NCBI GenBank assembly: GCA_945787595.1
Contig: CALZJV010000033.1
Location: forward strand, 1 to 44,097
From: an uncultured Desulfobacterales bacterium
Lineage (GTDB): Bacteria; Desulfobacterota; Desulfobacteria; Desulfobacterales; JAFDCJ01
Direction of reading: 5' to 3'
Length of the DNA: 44,097 nt
Position numbers and translations under genes: made by a program
Part shown: positions 1 to 7,947 of the stretch, piece after piece
How positions within the stretch are numbered: the first letter of the stretch is position 1
Layout: each line of letters opens with the position of its first letter
Notes under the pieces: model-generated
Told to the model about the DNA's origin: nothing
What the model saw: the letters and a program-made list of their open reading frames with translations, nothing else
Databases searched by the model: none

Positions 1-1413
1 TTTTAAGCGTTTCCAGGCTTCAAGAGTTTTGCCGGGTGTTTCCGACAGCCGGAAAAGAAACGTCGTGTATATGCTGGAACCGCTGGGGTAAATATGCGAT
101 AGATGAGAAAAAACATGGATTCGCTCATGGTCGGGTGTTATGGTCTCATGGAGTGATTCTTCAATTGCTTTCATGGTAAGCGTCACTTTATCCCAGGTGA
201 TGGCTGTTTCCAGGGTGTCCACCGCATAGCCCAGATCCCAGAGCGTGTTTCGCAAATAGGCGGATCGGAAACGGTTTTTTTTCCAGGCATCACCCATGGG
301 CTTCCCAACGCGTATACCTTTATACCGTCGAATGATTGAAAATGTCGCCCGTCGGGCCGCAGCCGTCAATCGACGGGGACCGGCAAAGCCCACCAGGCAC
401 ATGCAAGCGTTTGTTTCGGATAAGCCACGAAAATGAAGATATCGGGACAGAAGTGCGGTTTTTCGCTCATTGCCGGCCAACGCCAAATTCGTCATTGTTT
501 CGGCAGGATTGCTCAGCCGCATCATCGAAAATGGAATATCCGTTCCGGCTATGGTTTGTACGGCATGGATAGCCCGCTCCCATGACGGAAAGAAGACCCC
601 GTAAACATCGTCTTTTTCAGGTAACGCGACAATCTTGACGACAACCTTGGTCAAGACCCCCATTCTGCCTTCCGATCCAAGCAAAATCTGGCGCAGGTCA
701 GGACCGGCGGCAGATGCAGGAAATGGTTGAAAATGCATGGACCCCCGAGGTGTTAAGACAGTCCCTCCCGCAAAAAGCTGCTCGATTCTACCGTAGTACT
801 TGGATTGCTGTCCACTGGATCGCGTGACCACCCATCCGCCCAGGGAAGAATATTCAAAAGATTGGGGATAATGTCCCAGGGTAAACCCCCTGGCGTTAAG
901 TTGGTGCTCAAGCTGGGGTCCACGAATTCCGGCCTCAAAGGTTGCCAGCCGACTGGCGCTGTCCAAGTCCACCAGACGATTGAAGCGTTCCAGAGACAAA
1001 CTGAGCACCGGCCTACCGGCTTGCGGCACCTCGAGGTGGCCGACCACGCTGGTCCCGCCCCCAAATGGAATAACGACCATATTATTGCTGAGGGCGAAAC
1101 TCAACAGATCCTGAATTTCTTCCACTGTATTCGGAAGGGCGACACCATCCGGAAATCGCTGCATCGTTCCAGCGCGTAGCCCTATCCAGTCAGGAAGGCT
1201 CTGACCATGGGCATGGTCAAGGCGCAACTTCGGATCAAAAGAAATCAAAGGGTGCGGGGCCAGACGTGATTTCGGTATTCGTTCAATAAACTTTTCAAGG
1301 GGATAATCCGGCCGGGCCCGTCCTTCGCCGATCAGATCCTGCAAAATCCTCAGACCCCGGGTCGACAGATGCAAATGTATATTTTCGTCACCCCAGCCGT
1401 TCCAGCGTTGCAT
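1..1413 (-). CDS. FAD-linked oxidase, alkyldihydroxyacetonephosphate synthase-like (3' end beyond window)
   Basis: The first 471 codons of a flavoprotein of the FAD/FMN-containing dehydrogenase (GlcD/AGPS) family. It begins MQRWNGWGDE, an opening typical of alkyl-DHAP synthases. The FAD-binding PCMH-type domain shows PFGGGTSVVGH at about residues 116-126 and GGWVVTRSSG at about 192-201, followed by LLGSEGRMG. Near the window edge HLSHIYPSG (about 437-445) matches the conserved Tyr region of the AGPS C-terminal domain; the HHG motif expected after it is off the window. AGPS enzymes exchange the acyl chain of acyl-DHAP for a fatty alcohol in ether-lipid synthesis, but many bacterial homologues have unknown substrates, so only the fold and subfamily are firm. 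The ATG at 1413 is the first in frame at the conserved N-terminus. The gene lies 195 bp behind fadR on the same strand, with a FadR-like site between them. Confidence 0.8.
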   Translation of the reverse strand, partial: MQRWNGWGDENIHLHLSTRGLRILQDLIGEGRARPDYPLEKFIERIPKSRLAPHPLISFDPKLRLDHAHGQSLPDWIGLRAGTMQRFPDGVALPNTVEEIQDLLSFALSNNMVVIPFGGGTSVVGHLEVPQAGRPVLSLSLERFNRLVDLDSASRLATFEAGIRGPQLEHQLNARGFTLGHYPQSFEYSSLGGWVVTRSSGQQSKYYGRIEQLFAGGTVLTPRGSMHFQPFPASAAGPDLRQILLGSEGRMGVLTKVVVKIVALPEKDDVYGVFFPSWERAIHAVQTIAGTDIPFSMMRLSNPAETMTNLALAGNERKTALLSRYLHFRGLSETNACMCLVGFAGPRRLTAAARRATFSIIRRYKGIRVGKPMGDAWKKNRFRSAYLRNTLWDLGYAVDTLETAITWDKVTLTMKAIEESLHETITPDHERIHVFSHLSHIYPSGSSIYTTFLFRLSETPGKTLEAWKRLK

Positions 1414-1447
1414 GGGTTTCACCTCATCTTTTTTCACTGAAACTGAT

Positions 1448-1640
1448 CGGTTCCCGGTTCAGGGTTCAAGGTTCAAGGGTTGCAGCCGATAGACATTGCT
1501 CACAATATTGATCAAAATCCGGAATATCTAACCTAACTCATAGGGTGAAACAGCTTCCTAACCACGATTGAGACAGGATCCCTTTGGTACGAGCTGTTTG
1601 CGGTTTTTCAACCCGGAACGTTGAACCCTGAACCGCGCAA
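1448..1640. repeat. Inverted pair of GGTTCA-type degenerate repeats
   Basis: The left arm at about 1448-1482 is built of GGTTCAGGGTTCAAGG-like units. The right arm at about 1607-1640 is its reverse complement (GAACGTTGAACCCTGAACC). The arms are about 125 bp apart. The right arm overlaps the last codons of fadR and encodes its terminal residues RGSGFNVPG. Confidence 0.75.
1582..1598. promoter_or_regulatory. Possible FadR operator before the AGPS-like gene
   Basis: CTTTGGTACGAGCTGTT agrees with the E. coli fadBA operator (ATCTGGTACGACCAGAT) at 12 of 17 positions by eye, including the whole TGGTACGA block. It lies between fadR and the AGPS-like gene, about 170 bp before that start. One half-site is degenerate, so this is tentative. 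Confidence 0.35.
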
Positions 1641-2336
1641 CTCGGGCTTTACTTCTTGCCAGATCAAAATACTCTGTTGCATGGCCTTTTTTACAACGTC
1701 CTCAACCGTGTTCGTACTATTCTCGATGGCCCGGGTAAGCTCACTGTAAAATGTGCGGGAAGCCTGGCGTGCCGTGTTTAACTTGAAATACAGCTTGGCC
1801 ATGTTGGCAAAGATCTGGGCGAAGTCGTTGAGGATTAGAGAAAATACCGGATTTTGCGAATTTCTGGCCATGAGCATTTGTAACCTCCAATCGAAGTCTG
1901 AAAAATCCTTTGCATCCTCAGCCAGATCTCGGGCTTCAGCCAGACAGTCGAGCAAAATTTCCGGCTGAAATCGGGCGGCCCGCCCGGCAACGGAAGGCAG
2001 CATGGTCAGGCGAACCTCGAGCAGATGAGTTATAAAGCCATTGGGTAAATAATCGCTGTATTTTGATAGGGTGCCCAGCAAACGCAAGCCGCCTTCCTGC
2101 CAGTAATCATTGACCACTGTGGGTTTGCCGTGATGTATGGTTATCCACCCTTCTGCGGCAAGACGCTGTAGTGTTTCCCGCAGTGTCGGCCGGGTGACGC
2201 CCATTTGCTGCGCCAGGCTTCTTTCATTCGGCAGGGTCGTACCGCACGAATAGGTTCCATCCAGTATTGCGGTGACCAGATTTTTTTCGACATATTGCGT
2301 CGGCCGTAAAAGCTGATCCGATTTCAGTTTCCACAT
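1608..2336 (-). CDS. fadR: Fatty-acid-responsive GntR-family regulator FadR
   Basis: A 242-residue protein very close in plan to E. coli FadR (239 residues). An N-terminal winged helix carries GVTRPTLRETLQRLAAEGW (about 46-64) and IHHGKPTVVNDYW, nearly the E. coli wording, so DNA specificity is probably conserved. An all-helical FCD-like acyl-CoA-binding domain follows (about 80-235), with NPVFSLILNDF corresponding to the E. coli NPIYGLILN stretch. In the known family, acyl-CoA binding releases the operator, de-repressing beta-oxidation genes and reducing activation of biosynthetic genes. The ATG at 2336 follows an AGGAG-type site (2345-2352 region). A strong FadR-like operator sits 35-50 bp upstream, suggesting autoregulation. 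The last nine or so residues are encoded by an intergenic-type repeat, so the C-terminus differs from relatives. Confidence 0.88.
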   Translation of the reverse strand: MWKLKSDQLLRPTQYVEKNLVTAILDGTYSCGTTLPNERSLAQQMGVTRPTLRETLQRLAAEGWITIHHGKPTVVNDYWQEGGLRLLGTLSKYSDYLPNGFITHLLEVRLTMLPSVAGRAARFQPEILLDCLAEARDLAEDAKDFSDFDWRLQMLMARNSQNPVFSLILNDFAQIFANMAKLYFKLNTARQASRTFYSELTRAIENSTNTVEDVVKKAMQQSILIWQEVKPELRGSGFNVPG

Positions 2337-2370
2337 AAACTCTTAATTCTCCTTTTTAGCTCTACTGGCT

Positions 2371-2386
2371 AGAGGTCATACCAGTT
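2371..2386. promoter_or_regulatory. FadR operator upstream of fadR
   Basis: On the minus strand this reads AACTGGTATGACCTCT, with the core TGGTATGACC characteristic of FadR sites (E. coli consensus near AACTGGTCNGACCTCTT). It lies 35 bp before the fadR start, where bound protein would cover the promoter, so negative autoregulation is inferred. Confidence 0.65.
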
Positions 2387-2425
2387 ATTGATAAAAAGGT
2401 CAAATGGAATTGAAATATTAGTAAC

Positions 2426-2530
2426 GGTTCACAGGTTCAGCCCGCCCTGGCCTCCCCTCCGGCCTGTAAGTCTATGGAAGCCTACGAGCCGGAGGCAAGG
2501 GCGGGCTTGAACCCCGAACCTTTGAACCTG
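2426..2530. repeat. Foldback of GGTTCA repeats with a GC-rich inner stem
   Basis: The left arm (about 2426-2463) and right arm (about 2490-2530) are reverse complements. Outer parts are GGTTC-A repeats; inner parts are AGCCCGCCCTGGCCTCC against its complement. Together with the hairpin and shared motif that follow, it fills the 560-bp gap between fadR and rdgB, where no convincing gene is present. Confidence 0.75.
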
Positions 2531-2803
2531 TCAACACCTAAAATATTTTAAGGAATTTTAACTCTTTACAACGAATAAAGCATGATTAGTTTTTAATCTA
2601 AATATTTAATCATTTGGAGATAGCGAAAATATCCCACTACAATTTATTAGCTAGAAAATGCACCAAAACAATCCATAAGGGCCTTTGTTTTTTTCGAGAT
2701 TGTGCTCGGGAAAAGTGGCCCTGCGGGCCGTCAAGCATGCTGAAAATTGAATATCGCAAATTATTACTAAAGCGACACTCTAGTACGTCTGGATTATCTA
2801 CCT

Positions 2804-2830
2804 TTGTGGGAGCGGCTTCCAGCCGCGATA
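2804..2830 (+). repeat. REP-like hairpin (GGGAGCGGCTTCCAGCCGCG)
   Basis: GCGGCT-tcc-AGCCGC forms a perfect 6-bp stem with a 3-nt loop (2812-2826) in the context TGTGGGAGCGGCTTCCAGCC. The form resembles short REP palindromes dispersed in many proteobacterial genomes. Only one copy is in this window. Confidence 0.6.
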
Positions 2831-2858
2831 AACGACGGCAGCATAGATTCACTGCGAC

Positions 2859-2888
2859 ATGTTGTCAGATAAAACCCGATTAGGGCAT
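2859..2888 (+). repeat. Dispersed motif GTTGTCAGATAAAAC, copy 1
   Basis: ATGTTGTCAGATAAAACCCG followed by ATTAGGGC recurs almost unchanged at 19467-19495. Both copies end 11-25 bp before a gene start (rdgB here, the phasin-like gene there) and both follow other repeats. It may be the end of a mobile element or a shared 5' leader. Confidence 0.6.
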
Positions 2889-2899
2889 AAAGAGTTGCT

Positions 2900-3553
2900 A
2901 TGAAGGATCTGTTGACGCTGGTAATTGCCTCAGGCAATCCCGGAAAATCTGCCGAAATTAGAGACTTGCTGACCGATTATCCCATTTGTATAAAAAATTT
3001 GGATGATTTCGGCCCGATCCCTTCCGTGGTAGAAGACGGTGAGACATTTGATGAAAATGCATATAAAAAAGCCAGCTTTGTCTCACGGGTATTGGGCCTG
3101 CCGGCTCTGGCGGATGATTCCGGGCTTGTGGTAGAAGCGCTTGACGGGGCACCGGGAATTTATTCGGCCCGCTATGCCGGCAAGAATGCCAGCGACATTC
3201 AGCGATGTTCCAAACTGCTGGCCGAGATGAAAGGCAAAACCAACCGACAGGCGGCCTTTGAATGTGTTATTTCGATAGCTGTTCCCACCGGGGCGGCCCT
3301 GACTTACGAAGCCCGCTGCGAAGGTTTACTTTTAGAAACGCCGGCCGGAGAAAACGGGTTTGGCTACGATCCGGTTTTCTTTTATCCACCATTGAAAAAG
3401 ACATTTGCCGAACTGACGCGGGAGCAAAAGAGCCGGGTAAGCCACCGAGGCAAGGCGTTAGGGCAACTCAAAGACGAATTTGACAAGGTTTCAATCTGGA
3501 TCCGGCAACACATGCCGCGCCAGGAAAAATTCAGTTGCCAGGAGGAGGGCTAA
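2900..3553 (+). CDS. rdgB: XTP/dITP (non-canonical purine NTP) pyrophosphatase
   Basis: A 217-residue Ham1/RdgB protein that hydrolyses ITP, dITP and XTP to monophosphates plus pyrophosphate, cleansing nucleotide pools in the cytoplasm. Visible family motifs are ASGNPGKSAEI near the N-terminus (the SGNxxK substrate loop), ADDSGLVVEALDGAPGIYSA (about 71-90), NGFGYDPVFF (about 152-161) and the SHRGKAL loop near the C-terminus. Length is normal, with an extra tail of about 15 residues. The stop codon is one base before the nitroreductase start, and the ribosome-binding site of that gene lies inside the rdgB end, so the two are probably translationally coupled. Confidence 0.93.
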   Translation: MKDLLTLVIASGNPGKSAEIRDLLTDYPICIKNLDDFGPIPSVVEDGETFDENAYKKASFVSRVLGLPALADDSGLVVEALDGAPGIYSARYAGKNASDIQRCSKLLAEMKGKTNRQAAFECVISIAVPTGAALTYEARCEGLLLETPAGENGFGYDPVFFYPPLKKTFAELTREQKSRVSHRGKALGQLKDEFDKVSIWIRQHMPRQEKFSCQEEG

Positions 3554-3554
3554 A

Positions 3555-4136
3555 ATGATTACAGAATTGGTTAAAGAAAACAGAAGTTGCCGACGATTTT
3601 ACGAGGACCACACAGTAGAGACTGAGACCCTCAAGGAGTTTGTAAATCTGGCCCGCATGTCCGCTTCCGGAGCTAACCTGCAACCGTTGAAGTATCTACT
3701 TTCGTGCGATCCCCAAAAAAATGCTGAAATATTTTCCTGTCTGGCATGGGCCGGATATTTGAAGGAATGGTCCGGACCCGCAGAAGGTGAACGCCCCGCG
3801 GCTTACATTGTGGTTCTCGGAGACACAAGCATTAGTGAAAGTGCCGGATGCGATCATGGTATTGCCGCTCAAACGATACTACTGGGTGCCAGGGAAAAGG
3901 GGCTGGCCGGTTGCATGCTCGGCTCAATCGATCGCAATGCGCTAAGGAATCGTTTAAATATTGCCTCGCAGTTTAAGATTCTTCTTGTCCTTGCCATTGG
4001 CAAACCCAGGGAGCAGGTTGTCATGGAAACCATCGGTCCGGACAACAGCATCCGGTACTGGCGAGACAATGAAGGTGTTCACCATGTTCCCAAACGAAAA
4101 TTGGAGGATATTATCGTCGCGGAATATGGATCATAA
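3555..4136 (+). CDS. Nitroreductase-family FMN oxidoreductase
   Basis: A 193-residue nitroreductase-fold protein. The N-terminal ENRSCRRFYED is the phosphate-binding start of the family, followed by ARMSASGANLQPLKY (about 37-51) and the GLAGCMLGS segment (about 119-127) that shapes the flavin site. Members reduce nitro compounds, quinones or enones using FMN and NAD(P)H; the substrate cannot be read from sequence. The ATG at 3555 is chosen over an upstream in-frame start at 3480 because GGAGGAGGG lies just before it and the longer form would overlap rdgB by 74 bp. It is co-transcribed with rdgB. Confidence 0.82.
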   Translation: MITELVKENRSCRRFYEDHTVETETLKEFVNLARMSASGANLQPLKYLLSCDPQKNAEIFSCLAWAGYLKEWSGPAEGERPAAYIVVLGDTSISESAGCDHGIAAQTILLGAREKGLAGCMLGSIDRNALRNRLNIASQFKILLVLAIGKPREQVVMETIGPDNSIRYWRDNEGVHHVPKRKLEDIIVAEYGS

Positions 4137-4240
4137 CCCGGATAATATTTTGACCCCGGTCATTTAAAGTGATACCTTAAAAGCATAGTTAAATTTTCAG
4201 CCACTAAGATACGATGGCACAAAAAAAGGGAGCAACTGAA

Positions 4241-6211
4241 ATGGGACCGAAAAAAGACGTCATTGACATTGTAACTGAATTGGGTGGAATTAAGACAAAT
4301 GAATCCGCTCAAAAATTGATTGAAGAAAGGCTTGATGCAACCAACCTTTCTAAACTCAGCCTGATAAAGAATGAGTCGGTTTTACGTAAAATTGCCAACG
4401 CCATCGTGCTTTGCGATCCGGACAGCGTGTTTATCAATACGGCTTCCGCTGAAGACAGGCAGTTTATCAGAGACCTTTCCATCGAAAAAGGGGAGGAATC
4501 GAAGCTGCCCATGGAGAACCATACCATCCACTATGACCTCAAAGACGAACAGGGGCGGATAATCGATCGCACGTTTTATATTCACAATGAGGGAGAAGAG
4601 GTCAATTCTCTGGCCAAACTGAAGGACCGCAGCGATGCTTTCAAAGATATCCAGGATAAAATGACGGGCATCATGCGGGGCAAAACCATGATGATCGGTT
4701 TTTATTTGCGCGGGCCGGTGGGGGCACCGGCCTCCAATCCGGCAGTTGAAATATCCAGCTCAACCTATGTTCATCATAGTGCCGACATTTTATACCGTAA
4801 TGTATATTCGGATTTTGATCAGGAAGTCGAAAAATTAGGACATTTCTACACCAATATACACAGCGAAGGATTGAACCGCCCCGAAGATTTACCCAATGCC
4901 AGAGTATTTATGGATCGCAGCCATCTGACCACCTACAGTTTTAACTGCACCTATGCCGGCAATACGCTCTTGATGAAAAAAGGAAATCATCGTTTCTCTG
5001 TCGACCGCTCCGTTTATGAGAAAAGGGAAGAGCAGGTGGCCGAGCACATGTTTATCACCGGCATAGAAGGACCCGGCAAACGGGTGACCTGGATGATCGG
5101 CGCGGCACCGAGCGGTTGCGGCAAGACCACCTCCGCCATGGCCGGCGATCATTTTGTAGGAGATGACTTGGCCCAGGCCTGGATCGCCGAAGACGGATCT
5201 GTTCGATCCATCAATCCGGAAGCCGGTATTTTCGGAATCGTGGAAGATGTCAACTGGGAAGGTGATCCGATCCTGATGGAATGCCTGCGCAATCCCGGCA
5301 CCGAAGTCATATGGTCTAATGTTCTGATAGACGAAAACGGTGTGCCGCAGTGGGTAGGCAACGGTGAGGAACCGCCGCCGCAGAAAGGAAAAAATTTTCA
5401 AGGACTTTGGGAACAGGGCAAAGTAGATGAAAATGGTAAAGAGATCCCCATGTCCCATCCCAATTCGCGCTGCACCCTGTCCAACCAAGCGCTGGGCAAT
5501 TACTCCGACATGAATGAAGCTTCCAGTGGTGTTGAAACACGCATCGTTACTTACAGCGGCCGTGACAGTGACACGATGCCACCGGTTTGGGTAGCAAAAG
5601 ATTCCGATCGTGGGGTCGTCATCGGCGCCAGCATTGTGTCCGCCGCTACGGCTACGGAAGTCGGCGCTACCGGGGTGCGGCGTCAACCGTGGGCCAATGC
5701 CCCCTTTATTCCCGGTTCCTTGGGAGATTATATGGAAGCACAGTTCCAGTTTTTTGGCAGTGATAAAATCGCAGCGGATAAGCGACCTATTCTGGCCGGA
5801 TTAAATTACTTCTTAACCCATGAAGCCAGAGGCGGAACTTCCCAAAAACTGCTCGGTGAGAAACGGGATGTCAAAGCCTGGATGGCCTGGCTGGAAAGAC
5901 GCGCCCATGGAGAAGTCGAGGCGATTGACACGCCCATCGGTTATTTGCCGAAGTATGAGGACCTGAAGAATTTGTTTAAGACCAAAATCGACAAAGAATA
6001 TCCCGCAGACCTTTATGATAAGCAATTTTCGCTTTATATCGACAATATCCTTGCCAGAATAGACCTGCAGATTGAAGCCTATGGCAAAGAAAAGAATATT
6101 CCGCAAAATCTGTTCGATATTTATAAAGAACAACGACAGGAGCTTGTGGCGCTAAAAGATAAATATGGTGCGATTGTCACTCCGAAGCAGCTGGAAGCGG
6201 CGAATGCTTGA
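4241..6211 (+). CDS. pckG: Phosphoenolpyruvate carboxykinase (GTP)
   Basis: A 656-residue GTP-type PEPCK, interconverting oxaloacetate + GTP and PEP + GDP + CO2, the link between the dicarboxylate pool and gluconeogenesis. The P-loop GAAPSGCGKTTSAM (about 287-300) corresponds to the SACGKT kinase-1a motif of GTP enzymes. FVGDDLAQAWI holds the Mg/Mn-binding kinase-2 Asp pair. NPNSRCTLSNQA-like and RRQPWANAPF segments follow, and the C-terminus is helical. SSTYVHHSADILYR and the SGCGKTT wording suggest a branch away from the mammalian type. The ATG at 4241 follows GGGAG by 8 nt. An in-frame ATG at 4214 has no ribosome-binding site and sits inside an intergenic CAGCCACTAAG repeat, so it was not used. 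Confidence 0.88.
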   Translation: MGPKKDVIDIVTELGGIKTNESAQKLIEERLDATNLSKLSLIKNESVLRKIANAIVLCDPDSVFINTASAEDRQFIRDLSIEKGEESKLPMENHTIHYDLKDEQGRIIDRTFYIHNEGEEVNSLAKLKDRSDAFKDIQDKMTGIMRGKTMMIGFYLRGPVGAPASNPAVEISSSTYVHHSADILYRNVYSDFDQEVEKLGHFYTNIHSEGLNRPEDLPNARVFMDRSHLTTYSFNCTYAGNTLLMKKGNHRFSVDRSVYEKREEQVAEHMFITGIEGPGKRVTWMIGAAPSGCGKTTSAMAGDHFVGDDLAQAWIAEDGSVRSINPEAGIFGIVEDVNWEGDPILMECLRNPGTEVIWSNVLIDENGVPQWVGNGEEPPPQKGKNFQGLWEQGKVDENGKEIPMSHPNSRCTLSNQALGNYSDMNEASSGVETRIVTYSGRDSDTMPPVWVAKDSDRGVVIGASIVSAATATEVGATGVRRQPWANAPFIPGSLGDYMEAQFQFFGSDKIAADKRPILAGLNYFLTHEARGGTSQKLLGEKRDVKAWMAWLERRAHGEVEAIDTPIGYLPKYEDLKNLFKTKIDKEYPADLYDKQFSLYIDNILARIDLQIEAYGKEKNIPQNLFDIYKEQRQELVALKDKYGAIVTPKQLEAANA

Positions 6212-6219
6212 AAAGCCAT

Positions 6220-6306
6220 AAAGCTGGGAAGCTCTGAGGATAGGAAGCCGGGAAGGTATGAGGATAGGAAGCTGGGAAGCTGTGAGGCTAGGAAGCTGGG
6301 AAGTCT
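6220..6306 (+). repeat. GGAAGCTGGGAAGCT degenerate tandem repeat
   Basis: Imperfect units of the form GAAGCTGGGAAGCTNTGAGG and ATAGGAAGC recur about four times directly behind the PEPCK stop. There is no coding potential and no inverted partner nearby. Confidence 0.75.
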
Positions 6307-6482
6307 AAAGCATTATCGCTTTGCGGCCTTCTGCTGCGAACTGCCAGCTATTAACTGGTAGTTTAGGGCCATAGCCTCCAAGCTTTCGAGCCTGCCAGCA
6401 TTTCCGATTGTACTTCTTTGAATAAGTAGAAGTAGAAAAACGATATTCCCTTCAATCACCCCCACGACCATGTGAGGATTGT

Positions 6483-7748
6483 TTGCCGTCTGAATTCCGT
6501 AAAATCTTTATTCAAGTGATTTTAAGCCGCCGTATGCTGGTTGCCCTGATCATGGGCTATGTGGCCGGTTTGCCATTGGAGCTGACCAGTTTTGTGCTGA
6601 AGACATGGTTGGCCGAAGATGGTGTCGACCTGACGACCATCGGCCTGTTTGCGTTTGTGGGCTTGCCCTACACGCTCAAATTTATCGGCGCACCGGTGCT
6701 TGATCGCTTTGCCATACCGCTCTTTGGTCGCCGCCGCGGTTGGTTGCTCATATTTCAAACCGGGCTCATGATCTCAGTGTTCAGCTTGGGCATCACCAAC
6801 CCCGGCCAGAATCCGACCATGGTTGCCTGTTTCGCTTTGTTGGTCGCCTTTTTTAGCGCTTCTCAGGACACGGTTATTGACGCCTATCGCCGCGAGGATC
6901 TGGCGGATGAAGAACTTGGTTTAGGATCATCCCTTTATGTGAGTGGCTATCGGGTGGGCATGCTCCTGGCAACCGGTGGTGGTCTAATCTTGGCTGACCA
7001 CATGCCGTTTTCGATGGTTTACGCTATCATGGCCGCTTGTCTGTTGCCAGGCCTGATCACCACGCTGATGACACCTGAACCAGCGATTCCATTTGGTACT
7101 CCACGAAGCATGCGAGAAGCCGTAATGGAACCGTTTGCCGAATATTTTCAACGGCCCAACGCTTTGTGGATATTAGCTTTCATCCTGCTTTATAAAATCG
7201 GGGATACTATGGCCGGTTCAATGACGGCACCATTTTACGTCTACCTAAAGTACACCAAAACCGAGGTCGGCACGGTGGTAAAACTCTTTGGGTTTTGGGC
7301 TATAATGGGGGGCAGCCTCCTGGGTGGTATCGTTATGCTCCGGATCGGAATTAGCCGGAGTCTTTGGATCTTTGGCGTCTTACAAGCTGTATCGACGGCC
7401 GGCTTTGCCGTTTTATCCCTAATCGGTCATCAGGTATCTGCCTTAGCCGCAGTCATAGCGTTTGAAAACTTAAGTGCCGGAATGGGAACTGCCGCCTATG
7501 CGGGCTTTATGGCAAGCATTACCAACAAAAAGTTCACGGCCACCCAATACGCCCTTTTAACCAGTTTGATGGGAGTGCCCCGTGTCTTCGCATCAGCCGG
7601 TGCCGGTTATTTAGCCGAAGCCGAAAATATGGGATGGACCGGCTTCTTCATCTTTTGCACCTTGATTGCCATCCCCGGCATGCTGCTTTTGCTGAAAATT
7701 GCTCCCTGGAATTCAAAAACCGCAGTTGTAGTACCCGATACTAGTTAA
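6483..7748 (+). CDS. AmpG-like muropeptide permease (MFS, PAT family)
   Basis: A 421-residue membrane protein with about 12 hydrophobic helices. It aligns by eye with AmpG over the first half: GYVAGLPLELTS, FVGLPYTLKFIGAPVLDR, FGRRRGWLL and FFSASQDTVIDAYR match AmpG GFASGLPLALTS, FKFLWSPLMDR, FGRRRGWLL and FCSASQDIVFDA. AmpG imports anhydromuropeptides from the periplasm for cell-wall recycling and, in some species, signals beta-lactamase induction. Other PAT-family members import different solutes, so the substrate is inferred. The TTG at 6483 is preferred because it gives the family-typical N-terminus and has GAGG about 7 nt upstream; the next in-frame ATG (6534) would cut into the first helix. 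No ampC or ampD is nearby. Confidence 0.78.
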   Translation: MPSEFRKIFIQVILSRRMLVALIMGYVAGLPLELTSFVLKTWLAEDGVDLTTIGLFAFVGLPYTLKFIGAPVLDRFAIPLFGRRRGWLLIFQTGLMISVFSLGITNPGQNPTMVACFALLVAFFSASQDTVIDAYRREDLADEELGLGSSLYVSGYRVGMLLATGGGLILADHMPFSMVYAIMAACLLPGLITTLMTPEPAIPFGTPRSMREAVMEPFAEYFQRPNALWILAFILLYKIGDTMAGSMTAPFYVYLKYTKTEVGTVVKLFGFWAIMGGSLLGGIVMLRIGISRSLWIFGVLQAVSTAGFAVLSLIGHQVSALAAVIAFENLSAGMGTAAYAGFMASITNKKFTATQYALLTSLMGVPRVFASAGAGYLAEAENMGWTGFFIFCTLIAIPGMLLLLKIAPWNSKTAVVVPDTS

Positions 7749-7842
7749 CTTTGTAAATTTTGGCATCTTTCATTAAAACCTAAAGCTAGTTTACATTTTT
7801 TATAGTTACATTTTGTATATCATCTTTGTTTGAAAGAATTAA

Positions 7843-7926
7843 TTTCACCACGAAAAGCACGAAAGACACGAACAAATACAAATTTTATACTACGAATATT
7901 TCGGGTGTTTCGTGTATTTCGTGGTT
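7843..7926. repeat. CACGAAA-type foldback repeat
   Basis: Left arm ACCACGAAAAGCACGAAAG and onward (about 7847-7873); right arm TTTCGTGTATTTCGTGGT (about 7908-7925). It sits directly before the DUF6178-like gene. An in-frame GTG at 7912 lies within it and is therefore a poor start candidate. Confidence 0.75.
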
Positions 7927-7947
7927 AAAAAAGTAAAACAGATAGAC

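Noticed and set aside
805..1179. A 124-codon plus-strand frame within the AGPS-like gene
   Set aside because: It is antisense to the conserved FAD-binding region, which reads clearly on the minus strand.
2614..2883. Open frames on both strands between fadR and rdgB
   Set aside because: They overlap the REP-like hairpin and repeat motifs, lack ribosome-binding sites and show no protein-like pattern.
4889..5686. A 265-codon open frame antisense to PEPCK
   Set aside because: It lies fully inside the well-supported pckG gene on the opposite strand, has no family resemblance and reflects codon bias of the real gene.
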